Shown one piece after another: positions 22,404-34,489 of a stretch of DNA of 64,000 nucleotides (position 1 is the stretch's first letter; each line of letters begins with the position of its first letter). Made by a program: the position numbers and the translations under genes. This DNA is from Datisca glomerata (lineage: Eukaryota; Streptophyta; Magnoliopsida; Cucurbitales; Datiscaceae): contig QANY01002360.1 in the NCBI GenBank assembly GCA_003255025.1, positions 248,001 to 312,000 on the forward strand, read 5' to 3'. The notes beneath the pieces are model-generated. The model worked only from the letters and a program-made list of their open reading frames with translations. It made no database searches and was not told the origin of the DNA.

Positions 22404-24490
22404 TGGGGGTTATGCCCTCAAAGTATGTGTATTGATATTTTGATATGAAATTTAAAGAGGATTACGTTTTTCTTATAATTGTTCTTTTAAATTATAGTTG
22501 AATAATTTATATAAATATATGAAAAATCAATATTCATTAAGGAGACTGTGATCGTGTATTAGTACGAGAGGATTAAGATCATATATAATGAATAAAATTT
22601 TCAGCAACATATTAAAATATTGAATTTTTAATGAATGGTTGCTAGTACGGTTCACTAAGTATTATGAATGCGTGTGATCTAGATCCAAATCATTGATGTG
22701 GATAGACATCTTAGTGAAGGTACTTTATATAACAAGATTATATATGATAGGACAAATGTGAATTAATATATTTATCAACATGTCATTTATCATAAAGATT
22801 TAAGACACATCAATTCGACGATCATATGTAGATCAGTCTGAATCCTGAGTAGTCATGAACTCCAATGCATATCTACTGGATCTTTTGACTCACTCGTTAA
22901 GGTCTATTTGTTAATCAGGTAGTGACTTTTGTTTTAAACATTCAGTGATGTGGATGGCTGGGGACATGATCTTATAAGATTTGGAGGCTAAGTTTTCTTA
23001 ACGGATCGTATATTGGTTATTTTAAGTGTTAATTCTGTAACTGAATGGTTATTAAGCTCATATTTATAATAATATTATAAATTAACTATTCACTAGTGGA
23101 TTAATGGTACTTTACGATTAAGAGAAAATTAAAATGGTAAAATGATCATTTTGACCGGTTCAAATTTACGAATCAATAATAGGAGGGTAGAATTACATGA
23201 AATGATTATGTCAGTGGACTATATGAGAATGCTTTGTAAATACATTCTATAATCTCTAGAAGTGCAATTTCATTTTTATAGTGGAGTATTAATGAAATTA
23301 ATAAATAAGTTTATTTAATTAAAGAGTTTAATTAATAATCTGGTTTATTGGAGTTTAGAATTATAGGTCCATGGTCTCAAAATCACCTCTATACTACGCT
23401 GTCTAGGGTGTGAGTATTTTCAGGACATGAGAAAATGACTGACTTGCAAAAAGAATTTTTATTCTAGGACAAGTACAAAATAATGAGATAATTATATGTG
23501 ATTAATTAATTGAAATTTTTATATTTTTAAATATAATTTTTGGAAATTAGATATAAATAAATAATTATCAATTTTTTTAATTATCGATATGTGAGACAAT
23601 CATAATTAAATTATTATTAGATAATAATTTAAATCAACTAAATCTGTTATTTATGAAATAACAGATAAGTTAGTATATATGGATAATCATATATGTTAAT
23701 TTTGAATTACCTGATATCTAGATAATTGTCTTATTAAAATAAATATTTAATTCACAGCAATCGCCACGTGTCAATCACGGATAGGGTATCAGAAATTGGC
23801 ATGAATTATTGTGGTATCACGTGGCACTACAATATGGAGTGTTCAACACTGTAGTACCACACGGCACTACACTGGTGCCGCGAGGCACTGTGTTGACTCA
23901 CGACACACTGCAGTTGTGCATAATTGTAGTGAGTCCCACTACAATTGGTAATTTTATAATTAAATATTATTTCAGTTTATCCCTAAAATTTGATATGTCA
24001 TTATCTAGAATATATACAGATATTATTCTAATGGCCTAAGTTGTTGAAAGAAGAGGAGAGAATAAGTTGGTCAGATCATTTGTTCGTCAATCAATAGTTG
24101 AATTGAAAACACGATTGATGTTAGAAATATTTTCTTCTGTGATTAAAGGTTAATTAACTCTCTAAAAGAATAACCATCACGTTCTTTTATAGAATTATCT
24201 CACTAAAGCCTTTCTCAGTAAATCTCTAGATCTCATGTGTTGAGAATATCTAGAGACGAAAAAGTATCTTGTAATATTTTACGTGCCCACAAGAGGTATA
24301 TGATTCCTAACTTTGTATGTTGTAGATTTAACTTATAAATATATAATGCATTTTGACTGATTGAAAAAGAGTTTTCAATAAAAGTTTTAATTCGGTTATC
24401 GTGGCGTTGCACAAGTTTTATTTTATTCAAAGAATCGATTTTTATTAAAGTTTAATTTTTTTAAAAGGCCATGAGCCTCCACACTTCCGT
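22404..24490 (+). repeat. 3' LTR of element E
   Basis: Starts TGGGGGTTATGCCCTC directly after a polypurine tract. It matches the 5' LTR over about 1.8 kb and then carries about 200 further bases (to GGCGTTGCACAAG and beyond) that also match the tail of the LTR at 33300-33570. It includes the GTGGCACTAC patch at 23810-23950. Confidence 0.7.
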
Positions 24491-24504
24491 CGGGTGACCA
24501 GTGG

Positions 24505-27448
24505 GGTTTTCTAGTCTTGTACGTAGATGATATTCCACTCATTAGGAATGATGTAGGAAAATTATCTGATGTCAAGATTTGGATTGCAAAGCAATTTGAT
24601 ATGAATGATCTTGGAGAAGCTGCATTTGTCTTAAGTATTTAGATCTTTCGAGATAGGAATAACAGACAATTGGCACTATGTCAAACATCTTATATTGGTA
24701 AGATGTTGGATCACTTCAGTATGCAAAACTCCAAGAAAGGATTTCTTCCTTTTAGACATGGAGTTAGCCTCTCCAATGAGCAGATCCCAAGACTCCTCAA
24801 GAATAGGAAAACATGATAAAGATTTCTTATGCCTCAGCCGTAGGAAGTCTCATATATGTGAGGTTTTGCACTAAGCCAAACATTTGCTATGCTGTGGGCG
24901 TGGTGAGTCATTTCCAATCTAATCCTGGAATCGAGCATTGAAATGTCGTCAAGCATATCCTTAAGTATTTGAGGAGAACAAGGAACTACATGCTTGTGTA
25001 TTCAGGTACTGACCTGAATATAACGGGTTATACTGATTCTGATTTTCAAGCAGACAATGATTCTAGGACGTCTACTTTAGGATCGGTGTTTATCCTGAAC
25101 GGTGGAGTAGTTATATGGAGAAGTATCAAGCAATCTTGCATTGCTGATTCTACCATAGAATCTGAATATGTGGTAGCTTATGAAGCTGCAAAGGAGGCTG
25201 TATGGCTTAGGAAGTTCTTGATGACTCTGAAAGTTATTCCAGACGCTGACAAGCCCATGACACTTTATTGTGATAAGAGTGAAATTTTAGTGAATATTAA
25301 GGAACCTAGAAGCCATAAGAGATCCAAACACATAGAATATAAATATCACCTGATCAGAGAAATTATTCAGCGTGAAGACGGTCAACGACATATTTCAACG
25401 GTCAACGACATGGCATATCCATTCACGAAGACTTTAAGCAGTAAAGTTTTTTATAGTCATATGGAGGGCTTGGGGATAAGAGATTGTACTAGCATACTTT
25501 AGTCCAAGTGAGAGATTGTCAGAAAATATTCATAAAGTAGCGTGTATTAACTATTTATTTGTATTTAGTTATTTCTCAGACATTAGTATTATTGAATTCT
25601 TATGAATAAATTGAAAGTTTTATTTTAAATAAAAATGTGTTTATAAATTAATCTAGTTTTGAAACTTTCATCAACGAACGGAGAGTGAAGACAAAGGCGT
25701 CTCCAGATGAACTCTTCTGAGAAAGTTCATAACGATATTCACAGTCTTAAGATCGACTGGGCAATCGAATTTGATTACAACTGTTAGGTTGAACCAATAG
25801 ATGCCAGTCTTGGGGCATGGGAGTGAAGACTCAAACGGTTAACCTAGACATGTTATGAACATGTTGGATAGACCGGTAACAAATTAGTTTAGAGCCCAGA
25901 ACCGTTTACAAAGCTCTAATTCTAATTGTAACACCTTAATGGTATTTTTATAATTACCTTAATCTCGAGGTGAATACGTAGCTTAACTTAGTTAGTTGCA
26001 AATTTTGATATGTCAAATGACTGAGTTCGAATTGGCGGGTAATGCATCGACTGTTGGGATTGTAATTCAATTAAGTTAGAGCTACGTGATTCACAGATAT
26101 GAAAATTCATGATTCGATTGCGAAAGTAACAATATCACCTTATACTTTATTGATGGGTGTGTGAATAAGTTAATCTGGCCAGATATTCAATGAATTGAGT
26201 CATTGATTAAGACTTGTGAATTGTACGAGAGAATTCACTATTATGACTTTTTTATTCACAGTCAATAAAATAGTTAAGGAAATAGTAATAAGAGGGGTAA
26301 AATGGTAATTTTATATTTACTCTTGTTACTGATATTCACGATGGGTATTATGTTAAAATATTATATGGACCTTAAAAATAAAAGGGGTTATTTACACCAA
26401 CAGAAAACGTAGCGCGCATAAATCGAGAGTTGATTCAGCATCAAATCTATAATCGAGTCGTACGATGTCAGGATTAAATAGGTCGGGAATTTATGGAGAT
26501 AAATTCATCGAGTATTTGAATTCTTATATTTATTCATGTGGGTCCATTTAGTCTAAAAAATGTCTCATGAGAACATGAATAGAGAAACGAAGTAAATTGG
26601 ATCAAAATATGTTTGGGTGCCAAGACATATTTCCTACATCTATATGTGATGGGTGATGTCACTTAATTAGTTAAGTGTGATTATATGTATTGAAATTAAT
26701 TAGTTTATTATTTTCTAATTATTAGATAATTGGTAAATAAAAAATTAATTAATTAAATGATAATGATAAATTAATTTATCAATTGGATTGGTGAATCTCG
26801 ATACAACTCAAACTCTAGGGAATATTGTAATTTTTGGCAATTATGAATATATGGGATGAATTTTTAAAAATTTAAAAATATATGGGTATATTTGTAAATA
26901 TAAAAAATTACATTGTATCAATATCTATTAAGAATCTGATTGCAGACAGATCTTGGATAAGATACAGTTGCTTATTAAAAAGCAAAGGAGGATTCCTCTC
27001 CCTCCTTAGTGGTTGCCGCCCAAAAATTATATTGAAGGAGAATTTTTTTTATCATTCTTGTTCAATCATTTTGAGTGCCCACACTCAAATTCCTACACAA
27101 AATTCCTGTGAGATATATTTCTGAAAATAACGGTTGGTTATTGGTGGATGAAATTCATAAATTATTCTTGGAGTTCAAGTGCGTGATTCAGATCCTGAAT
27201 CTTGAAGAACACGAAGAGCGCTCGAAGGAATTCCACCAGTTCAAATATTCTTCGATCTAAAGTATAGGTGAAAATTTGTTTCTAACCTTATCTTTTCATT
27301 TAATGTCGTATATATATAATCGCATGTTATTTGGTTTTAAGTTATTTAACTTGATTAAATAATTTCATTGAATTTTTTTTATATTCCGCCCACAAACAGT
27401 TTGGGGTTCAAACTTATTCTTAATTAATTTTAAAACCAACCGGTCCCA
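24505..27448 (+). mobile_element. Copia copy B, second half: RT, ribonuclease H and 3' LTR
   Basis: Resumes the reverse transcriptase with FLVLYVDDI and continues through LALCQTSYI, KMLDHFS and CYAVGVVS-like pieces to a 177-residue frame at 24969-25502 with the ribonuclease H signature (LNGGVVIWRSIKQ, STIESEYVV, YCDKS, SHKRSKHIEYKYHLIRE). PPT-like CCAAGTGAGAGATTG precedes the LTR (25517-27448), which starts TGTCAG and ends GGTCCCA. Several stops interrupt RT. It is the inverted partner of copy A. Confidence 0.8.
25517..27448 (+). repeat. 3' LTR of Copia copy B
   Basis: About 1.93 kb, inverted relative to 14941-16534. Most of it matches copy A as a reverse complement, except 26425-26544, which matches 15706-15824 on the same strand, and about 26205-26424, which copy A lacks. 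Confidence 0.75.
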
Positions 27449-27456
27449 GTAGTAAA

Positions 27457-28819
27457 TGGATCTTGAAGAAGAAAAGAGGTGCAGATAGAAAAGTAGAGAC
27501 TTTCAAGACACGACTAGTAGCCAAAGGTTATACTCAAAGGGAATGAGTAGATTACGAGGAGAATTTATCTCCCGTTGCCATGCTAAAATCCACTCACATT
27601 CTTTTATCCATAACCGCTAGTTTAGACTATGAAATATAGTAAATGGATGTTAAGGCAACCTTTCTGAATGACTCTCTTGAAGAAAATAATTATTTGATGC
27701 AACCATAATGTTTCGTGAAAAGGGGGCAAGATCAGAAAGTTTGCAAAGTGCTTAAATCCATTTATAGATTATAACACATGATCTTGGAATCTTATTTTTG
27801 ATGAAATTATTAAATCATATGACTTCGAACAAAATGTTGACAAAGCTTATGTTTATAAATTCATCAAATATAAGATAATGGTTTTTTAGTTCTTTATGTA
27901 GACGATATTCTGCTCATTGAGAATGATGTGAAAATTTTGTCAAAAATAAAGAACTGGTTAGTTGAGAAATTCTAAATAAAAGATTTTGGAGAGACGGGTT
28001 ATGTTCTAGGCATCCAAATCCTATGGGATAAGAAGAACAATGACTTGGAACTTTCTCAGACATCTTATATTGATAAGGTGCTAGAAAGATTCTCTATGAA
28101 AAATTTCAAGAAATGTCAATTACCAATCAAACATTGAATTGTCCTTTCCAAGGAGCATTGTCCTAAGTCACTTCAAGAGGAAGAGGATATGAAAAAGTTT
28201 CCTTATGCTTCAGCGGCCGAGAGTCTCATGTATGCCATGCTGTGTATGAGACCGGACATCTGTTATGCAACATGAATTTTCAGTCATTATAAATCAAATC
28301 CCAGTTTTGAACGTTGGATTACAAAGAACATTCTCAAGTATCTTCAGAGAACGAGAAATTATACGCTTATTTATTCTCGATCAGTATTCACCCTAGATGG
28401 ATGAGTTGTAGTCTAGAGAAGTATAAAACAATCTAGTATTGCAGATTCCACCATGGAAGCCGAATATATAGCGGCTTGCGATGCAGCGAAAGAAGTGGTT
28501 TGACTCATAAATTTTTATATTGATCTGCAAGTAGTTCCAGGCATGGATAAACCACTAATCTTGTACTAAGACAACAGTGAGGCAATAACTAATTCAAAAG
28601 AATCAAGGGCTCACAAGAGGGGCAAACACATTAAGAGGAAATACCATCTTGTAAGAGACATCATACACCGAGTAGACGTGACTGTTATGAAGATAACATC
28701 AAATCAGAACCTAACTTATCCTTTTACCAAGATAGTTCCTGTGAAGTCATTTGAGGGTGATGTGTGAAATATGGGTTGAAAGAGATGCCACATTTGCTTT
28801 ACGGCAAGTAAGAGATTGC
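27457..28819 (+). pseudogene. Copia copy C: RT and ribonuclease H remnants
   Basis: Begins at the RT fingers (W-I-L-K-K-K-R-G, then [26 protein letters not shown]), passes VLYVDDILLI-like and LSQTSYIDKVL segments and ends with ribonuclease H pieces (STMEAEYIAACDAAKE, RKYHLVRDII). Numerous in-frame stops. Its 5' part is missing: the LTR of copy B abuts it at 27448. The PPT (GCAAGTAAGAGATTG) and LTR that follow show it belongs to the same family as element E. Confidence 0.75.
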
Positions 28820-29690
28820 TGGGCACAGTGCTCTTAAAGCATGTTAAAGACATTTTAATTTAAAATTAACAAAAATGCATTTTTCTTTTAATTGTCTTTT
28901 CTAAATTATTATTGAATAATTTGTATAAATATCTAAAAATTCCATATTAAAGTATGTAATCTTTAATAAATGGTTGCTGGTATGGTTCTGCCTATATTAA
29001 AATATGTGAAGATTAAGATAATAGATAATGAGTAAAATAACCCGCAATATATTAAAGTATGAAATCTTTAATGAATGGTTACTAGTACTATTCATTAAGC
29101 ATTTTGAATGTAAGTGATTTAGATCTGGATTGCTGATGTGGATAGACGTAGGAGTGTTCAAAGGTCGGTCTGGTCATACTTTTGGAGGAAAATAAGACCA
29201 GACCAAAAATCATGGTCCTCCTACATGGAGGACCGAACGGACCAAAAATCTGGAAAAAATTCGGATCGACCAGACCGAAATTCAACGGTCGGGGACAGAC
29301 TTAATGGACTAATACATGTTTTACAATAAATATATTATTTAACAATAAAGACAAATTTTGAGCAGGAGTTTTCCGTATCTAAACATATCTAAACTTCAAA
29401 GTACTAATATCAAACATTTAAAAATATCCAAAGTTCAAAGTACTAACATCTAACATTCAAACATATTCAAACTCCAAAATATAAATATCCAAAATTCAAA
29501 TATAAAAAAAAGTAAATCAGAAACACAACAAAACATAGAAGTTCATCCATCTCCAACCTTCAATCATATCATGCAATGGTAATGACAGCCTGCTTTTGCA
29601 TTTGATACATTCTATTCACATGAAGACGATGAGTTCAGAAACATGAAGATGATGAGTTCAAAAGCATGTAAAAAAATATAAATAACAATA

Positions 29691-30557
29691 TATAAATAAG
29701 TTACCTTCATCTATTTTCACAATCTCTTGTAATGTCTCATTGAGAATATGCACATGTTTACTCATAATCCAATTTTGTGCACATATAAGAGCTTCAACAG
29801 TTTTTGGAGCCAATGAACTGCGAAATGGATCCAATATTCGACCACTTGTAATGAAGGCTGACTCCCCCTTATGACTAACAACTGGACAAAAGTTAATGAT
29901 TCTTTTATGTAATACCCAATCAGAGTCAATAAAGTGTGTAGTAAGTACCATATAATTAAGATTTTGCACTAATGTCCATGTATCAGTGGTTAGACATAAT
30001 CTTTGATTTTTACTTGACAATGCCTTTTTTAACTTTTCTTTCTCCCACACAAACACCTTGAGACAATCTCTAGCTATTGTTATCCGGCTAAGAAAAATAA
30101 ACTTAGGTTGCATGCCCCGACAAAATTTCCTAAATCCTTCACCCTCTACCACACTAAACGTTAATTCATCTTTAATAATCATCCTAGCAAGCAACATCCT
30201 ACACTTCTCAGCATTAAAAGTAGTAGTAGATATTGTACAAGTACTATCAGCAACTCCCTCACTACTACTATTAGGATTAAGAACTAACAGTTTTTGCGTA
30301 GGATCATCAAACCTATTAGGATGCTTCTTACATCTTTTCAGATGATACCACAGACAAGAAGTACCATTAGCACTAACACATGCGAACGTATGCTTACAAT
30401 GATTACAGGTAGCTCTCTCATCATTAAGATCACCAGTTTCAACTTTTACAAAATTATTCCAAACACTAAAAGAGACTCGGTTGCATTTTCTCTCACCTTT
30501 TATAGGTTTTGGTGGCAGTGAAGAACCATCATTAATTACTGCATCATTAGGGTTTTA
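29691..30557 (-). pseudogene. hAT transposase N-terminal part with BED zinc finger
   Basis: An open frame of about 288 codons on the minus strand lacks an in-frame start. It begins after a stop at about 30558 and contains a BED finger (ATCNHCKHTFAC, then WYHLKRCKKH: C-x2-C and H/C/H ligands). This is followed by KCRMLLARMIIKDELTFSVVE, an F.P.F.SR.T...D-type segment and a LTTDTWT motif, which holds the first catalytic aspartate region of hAT transposases. It ends at a putative donor (GATGAAGGTAAC) near 29703. No hATC dimerisation domain is found downstream, so it is truncated. Confidence 0.8.
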
Positions 30558-31206
30558 ACTTAGAGTTCTAGTAGACATCTCCTTGTGATGTAGTTGTCAC
30601 TGGAGTTGAAAAGTTTGAAGATTTCTGACTGCACAACCATAGATGTTTATTAAACAATTATTACCGATAAGTAAAATTTAGACTATCAAATAATGCAGGT
30701 AGTAAATAGCATCTATACATGTCTTGTTCCAGACTTGATGTATCAACCTATAGGCCTACTAGATGATATACATCTGCTAGTTACTCAACATTTAGTCACT
30801 GATAAGAATATGATATGCAACCATATCAAAATCAAAGCATGAACGACTGACCATGTTAACATAAAATTCTCTCCAAAGAGACTGAAAAAAGCTTCTTCAT
30901 TAGTAAAGTCATCATTTTCCCCAAAAATGGAAAATCATATGTTACTAATAGAGCTAAGCAATTGTTAAGTTGTATAAAGTTTAGATAACAGAGCAACAAA
31001 ATTAATCACAGTAGAGCTGGAAAAATAACAGAGCAACAAAATTAATCAAAATAGAGTTGGATTGGAACCCTCGATCTTACCTGAACGAAGAAGGAGAGGG
31101 TCTGAGCTGAGGGAGAGGGGGAGGCGAGAGGAGGCTCGTGACCCGTGAGCTGAGGTCGAAGGAGAGGGAGAGGGCCTGAGTTGAGGGAGAGGGTTTGAGT
31201 TGAGGG

Positions 31207-31510
31207 AGACAGGATAGGTTGGTTGGACTCTAGAGGGGAGACGCAAGAGGCTGGCTAGACTCTGGAGGCGCAACGCGAGAGGCGAAGAAGGAGAATGTAT
31301 GCGTCTGACTAAGCTAAGGGAGAGGGAGAGGGTCTGAGCTGACGAAGATAGGAGAGGCTGGCTGGACTCTAGATGGGATACGTGAGAGGCTGGTAGGACT
31401 CTGGAGGCGCGACGCGAGAGGCTGGTTGGACTCTGGAGGCGCGACGCGAGAGGCTGGCTGGACTCTAGAGGCGCGACGCAAAAGGCTGGCTGGATTGAGG
31501 CGCGGCGCGA
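31207..31510. repeat. GC-rich tandem repeat of about 32 bp inside the hAT element
   Basis: Units of the form GAGAGGCTGGCTGGACTCTG followed by GAGGCGCGACGC occur about six times with variation. GA-rich spacers (GGGAGAGGGAGAGGGTCTGAG) occur within and upstream. Composition is far from the AT-rich surroundings. The minus-strand frames over it are low-complexity S/R/P/L products of the repeat. Confidence 0.8.
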
Positions 31511-33079
31511 AGAAGGAGAGGGTCTGCATCTGACTAAGCTGGGGGAGAGGAGAAATAACCTAACCCTAAAAAAGTATATATATATATTTATTTATTTATT
31601 TATATACACGATCGGTCCGGTTGGATCGGTCTAGAACTAACAAAAATTTGGACCGGTCCGAATTTTTTATCCTCTCTAAAAGGAGGACTGAACCGACCAT
31701 TAACAATAAAAAAATCATCCACATCGGTCAATTTCAGATTGGACCAGTTCGGACTAAACGGTCTGGACGGTTTTTGAACACCCCTAGATAGACGTCTTAA
31801 TGAAGATACTTTATATAGTTACATTATATAAGGACCGATGTGAATTAATATCTTTTCACATATCTTTATTAACTTACCATTTATCATAAAGATTTAATAC
31901 ACATCAATCAGATGATCATATGTAGATCAGTCTAAATCCTAAGTAATCATGAACTCATATACTTGTCTATTAAATCTTTTGATCCACTCGTTAAAGTTTA
32001 TTTGTAAAATAGATTAATGACTTTTATTTCAGAGATTCAATGACATTGATGGCTGAGAACATGATTACGAGATTTAGAATCCAAGCTTTCCTAACAGATC
32101 ATATATTGGTTCTCATAAGTGTTAATTTTGGAACTGAATGATTATTGAGTTCAAATTTATAATATGATTATAAATTGACCGTTCAATAGTGAATTAATGA
32201 TACTTAAGGATCAATAGGTAATTAGAAGGTTAACACGATGATTTTGACCAGCTCTAATTACGAACTAATAGTTGGAGGACAGAGCTATATGAATTGATTA
32301 TATCAATGGACTACACGAGATTACTCTGTAAATATATCATGTAACTACTAATAGTGCAATTTCATATTTATAGTGGAGTATTAATGGAATTAATAAATAT
32401 GATTATTTAATTAAAAAGTTTAATTAATAATCTGATTTATTGAGCTTAGAATTATGAATTCATGATCCACAACTCACATCTGTACTACATTGTTTAGAAT
32501 ATGATTATTTTAGGACATAAGAAAAGGACTAGCTTGCAAAACGAATTAAGTTTATGTGACAACTATATAATTATGTGAAATTAATTAATTAAATTAATTA
32601 TTATAATTTTTGGAAAATACTATTAATTAATTATATTGATTAGTTTTGAATTAATCGATAAGCGAGACAATATATTTGATTTATAAAATTAAATAATATT
32701 AAATTATTATAAGATAACAATTTGAATTTGAATCAACCGATTTGTTATTTTTGAACTAAGAGATAATGTAGTTGATAAGTGTGATCATATAAGTTAATTT
32801 TTGAATTAACTGATATATATATATATATATTTAACTGATTAAAATAAATAATAAATTTGAAAAAATTGTCACGTGTCATGTCGGACTCCAACATGCTAAT
32901 CACTGGTTTTTGAATCAACGATTGACATGACACACTATAGTGTCATATATGGCACTACAGTGGCACGTGATACATCGTAGTGCCACATGACACTACAGTT
33001 ATGCCGGGGACTCTATAATGCCCCATGTGTGGCACTGCAGTGTGGTGTAGACTATAAAAATCTAATGAGTATTGATCTA

Positions 33080-33117
<38 letters not shown>

Positions 33118-33597
33118 TTTTATTGGCCTAATGAAGCAATCATATGTGTGATTGATTTGTTAATCAAAGTTTTGTGAATTCTCAATTCTCTCTTAGAGTT
33201 CTGTCTCAAAAACCATTCTTCAAATCTATAGATTTCATGTGTTGAGTAAATCTAGAGACAAAAAGGTGTTCTTGATTTATTCTACGTGCCCACACATGTC
33301 CTATATGTTTGAGGATTGACTTGGAAAATTTTGGGGTGTATCTCATAGTTTGTTCTTCGTGGAAAATAGAAAATAACGACAATGCTTGATAGAGTTCAAG
33401 AGATATTATTACTTTCTATGAATGTCTTTAATTTAATGTATAGATATATAATAGATTCGGTGAGAAGAAATGTTTTTCACAAAAAATATTTTTTTAGAAC
33501 TTGTGGCGTCGCGATTGTTTTCAATCAATAAACCGCCTTTGTTGCGAGCCTCGATTTCCAACAAATAGAACCTTCGACTACAAATTAACATAAAAAA

Positions 33598-34250
33598 CAT
33601 GTCATTATCTGCTGGAAGATGCATATATAAAGTAAGTTTCATGATTTATTTATACAAAAAAAAATATTTGATTGTTTACTGAAGGGTTAAAGTAGTTAGA
33701 TAAAATTACTTAAACTTTTTAAGTAGTGAACACTACTTGAAGGGTTCAAGTAGTCAAATACAATTACTTGAACCCTTCAAGTAGTCACTTGTTCTAATTT
33801 TTAGAAATAAATCATTACTTGAAGGGTTCAAGTAATCAGATATAACTATTTGAACCCCCGAAGTAGTGAATAAATCACTACTTAAAGAGTTCAAGTAGTC
33901 AAATACAACTACTTGAACGCTTCAAGTAGTTACTTATTTTGACTTACAGATCAAAATCACTGTTTGAAGAGTTCAAATAATCAGATACAACTACTTGAAT
34001 ACTTCAAGTAGTTACTTATTTTGATTTTTAGGATCAAAATCAGACTTGAATGGTTCAAGTAGTCAAATAAAATTACTTGAACTCTTCAAGTAATTACTTG
34101 TTTTGACTTCTAGAATCAACATCACTACTTGAAGGGTTAAAATAGTCAGATACAATTACTTGAACCCTTCAAGTAGTTACTTATTTTGACTTTCAGGATC
34201 AAAATCACCATTTGAAGGGTTCAAGTAGTCAGATACAACTACTTGAGTGC
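33598..34250 (+). repeat. Array 1 of palindromic monomers
   Basis: After a leader (ATTATCTGCTGGAAGATGCA, then TATATAAAGTAAGT) come about six monomers of 85-100 bp. Each contains CTACTTGAA, three G, and TTCAAGTAG, a near-perfect inverted repeat, and its complementary-order partner (CTACTTGAACCCTTCAAGTAG type), separated by TCAGATACAA and TTTTGACTTTTAGGATCAAA spacers. The array ends at CACTACAAAA (34251). Confidence 0.85.
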
Positions 34251-34275
34251 CACTACAAAAATGATAAAAATAAGA
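34251..34275 (+). other. CACTA-like terminal motif
   Basis: CACTACAAAAATGATAAAAA at the edge of array 1 resembles the end of CACTA (En/Spm) transposons, which often have subterminal repeat arrays. The matching right end (a TTTTTGTAGTG motif) was not found in the window, so this may be a relic or chance. Confidence 0.25.
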
Positions 34276-34489
34276 AAATCAAGTGTTCTTACCATTTTAC
34301 GAGTGAAAATATCTTTATGCACTTGTTCATGTAATACAATGGTGCTAGTTGTCTAGTTAAGTAATCTTGGAAAACGATTAGCAACCTTTGTCCCATACAG
34401 GCTTCCAATTGTGGGGATAATCTCATATTCCCAAACCAGTATAAATCAATAATAATTATTCTCCACTAATTGCATAAAAAAGAAGAGGG

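Larger units (their letters stand above)
19159..24500 (+). mobile_element. LTR retrotransposon E (Copia) inserted into Copia copy B
   Basis: Two long direct repeats (about 19159-21056 and 22404-24490) start with TGGGAGTTATGCCC and TGGGGGTTATGCCC and align along most of their length with many substitutions. Between them lie fragments of integrase, a pre-RT segment, the ribonuclease H end and a polypurine tract (AAGTGGGAGATCG). The insertion splits copy B between the EGNVV and LVLYVDDI codons of its RT. The exact right border is unclear, because I cannot decide between an end near CCTCCACA (24483) and one near GTGACCA (24499), and no clean target duplication is visible. Confidence 0.75.
29149..31786 (-). 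mobile_element. hAT transposon, 2,638 bp, with 8 bp target duplication
   Basis: The ends TAGGAGTGTTCAAAGG and, on the minus strand, TAGGGGTGTTCAAAAA form hAT-type terminal inverted repeats. They are flanked by the exact 8 bp duplication GATAGACG at 29141-29148 and 31787-31794. Subterminal regions on both sides carry many GGTC/GACC boxes (GGTCGGTCTGGTC; GGTCCGGTTGGATCGGTC), typical binding sites for hAT transposases. The interior encodes a minus-strand BED-finger transposase fragment and a GC-rich tandem repeat. The C-terminal dimerisation domain is missing, so the copy is not autonomous. Confidence 0.92.
28820..33575 (+). repeat. LTR of Copia copy C, split by a hAT insertion
   Basis: Starts TGGGCACAGTGCTC after the PPT and follows the element E LTR, with many changes, to 29148. 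It is interrupted by a hAT element (29149-31786) and resumes in register at 31787. It carries the shared GTGGCACTAC patch at 32940-33050 and a TA tract at 33081-33113, and ends at about 33560-33580 (GAGCCTCGATTTCCAACA). Confidence 0.7.
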
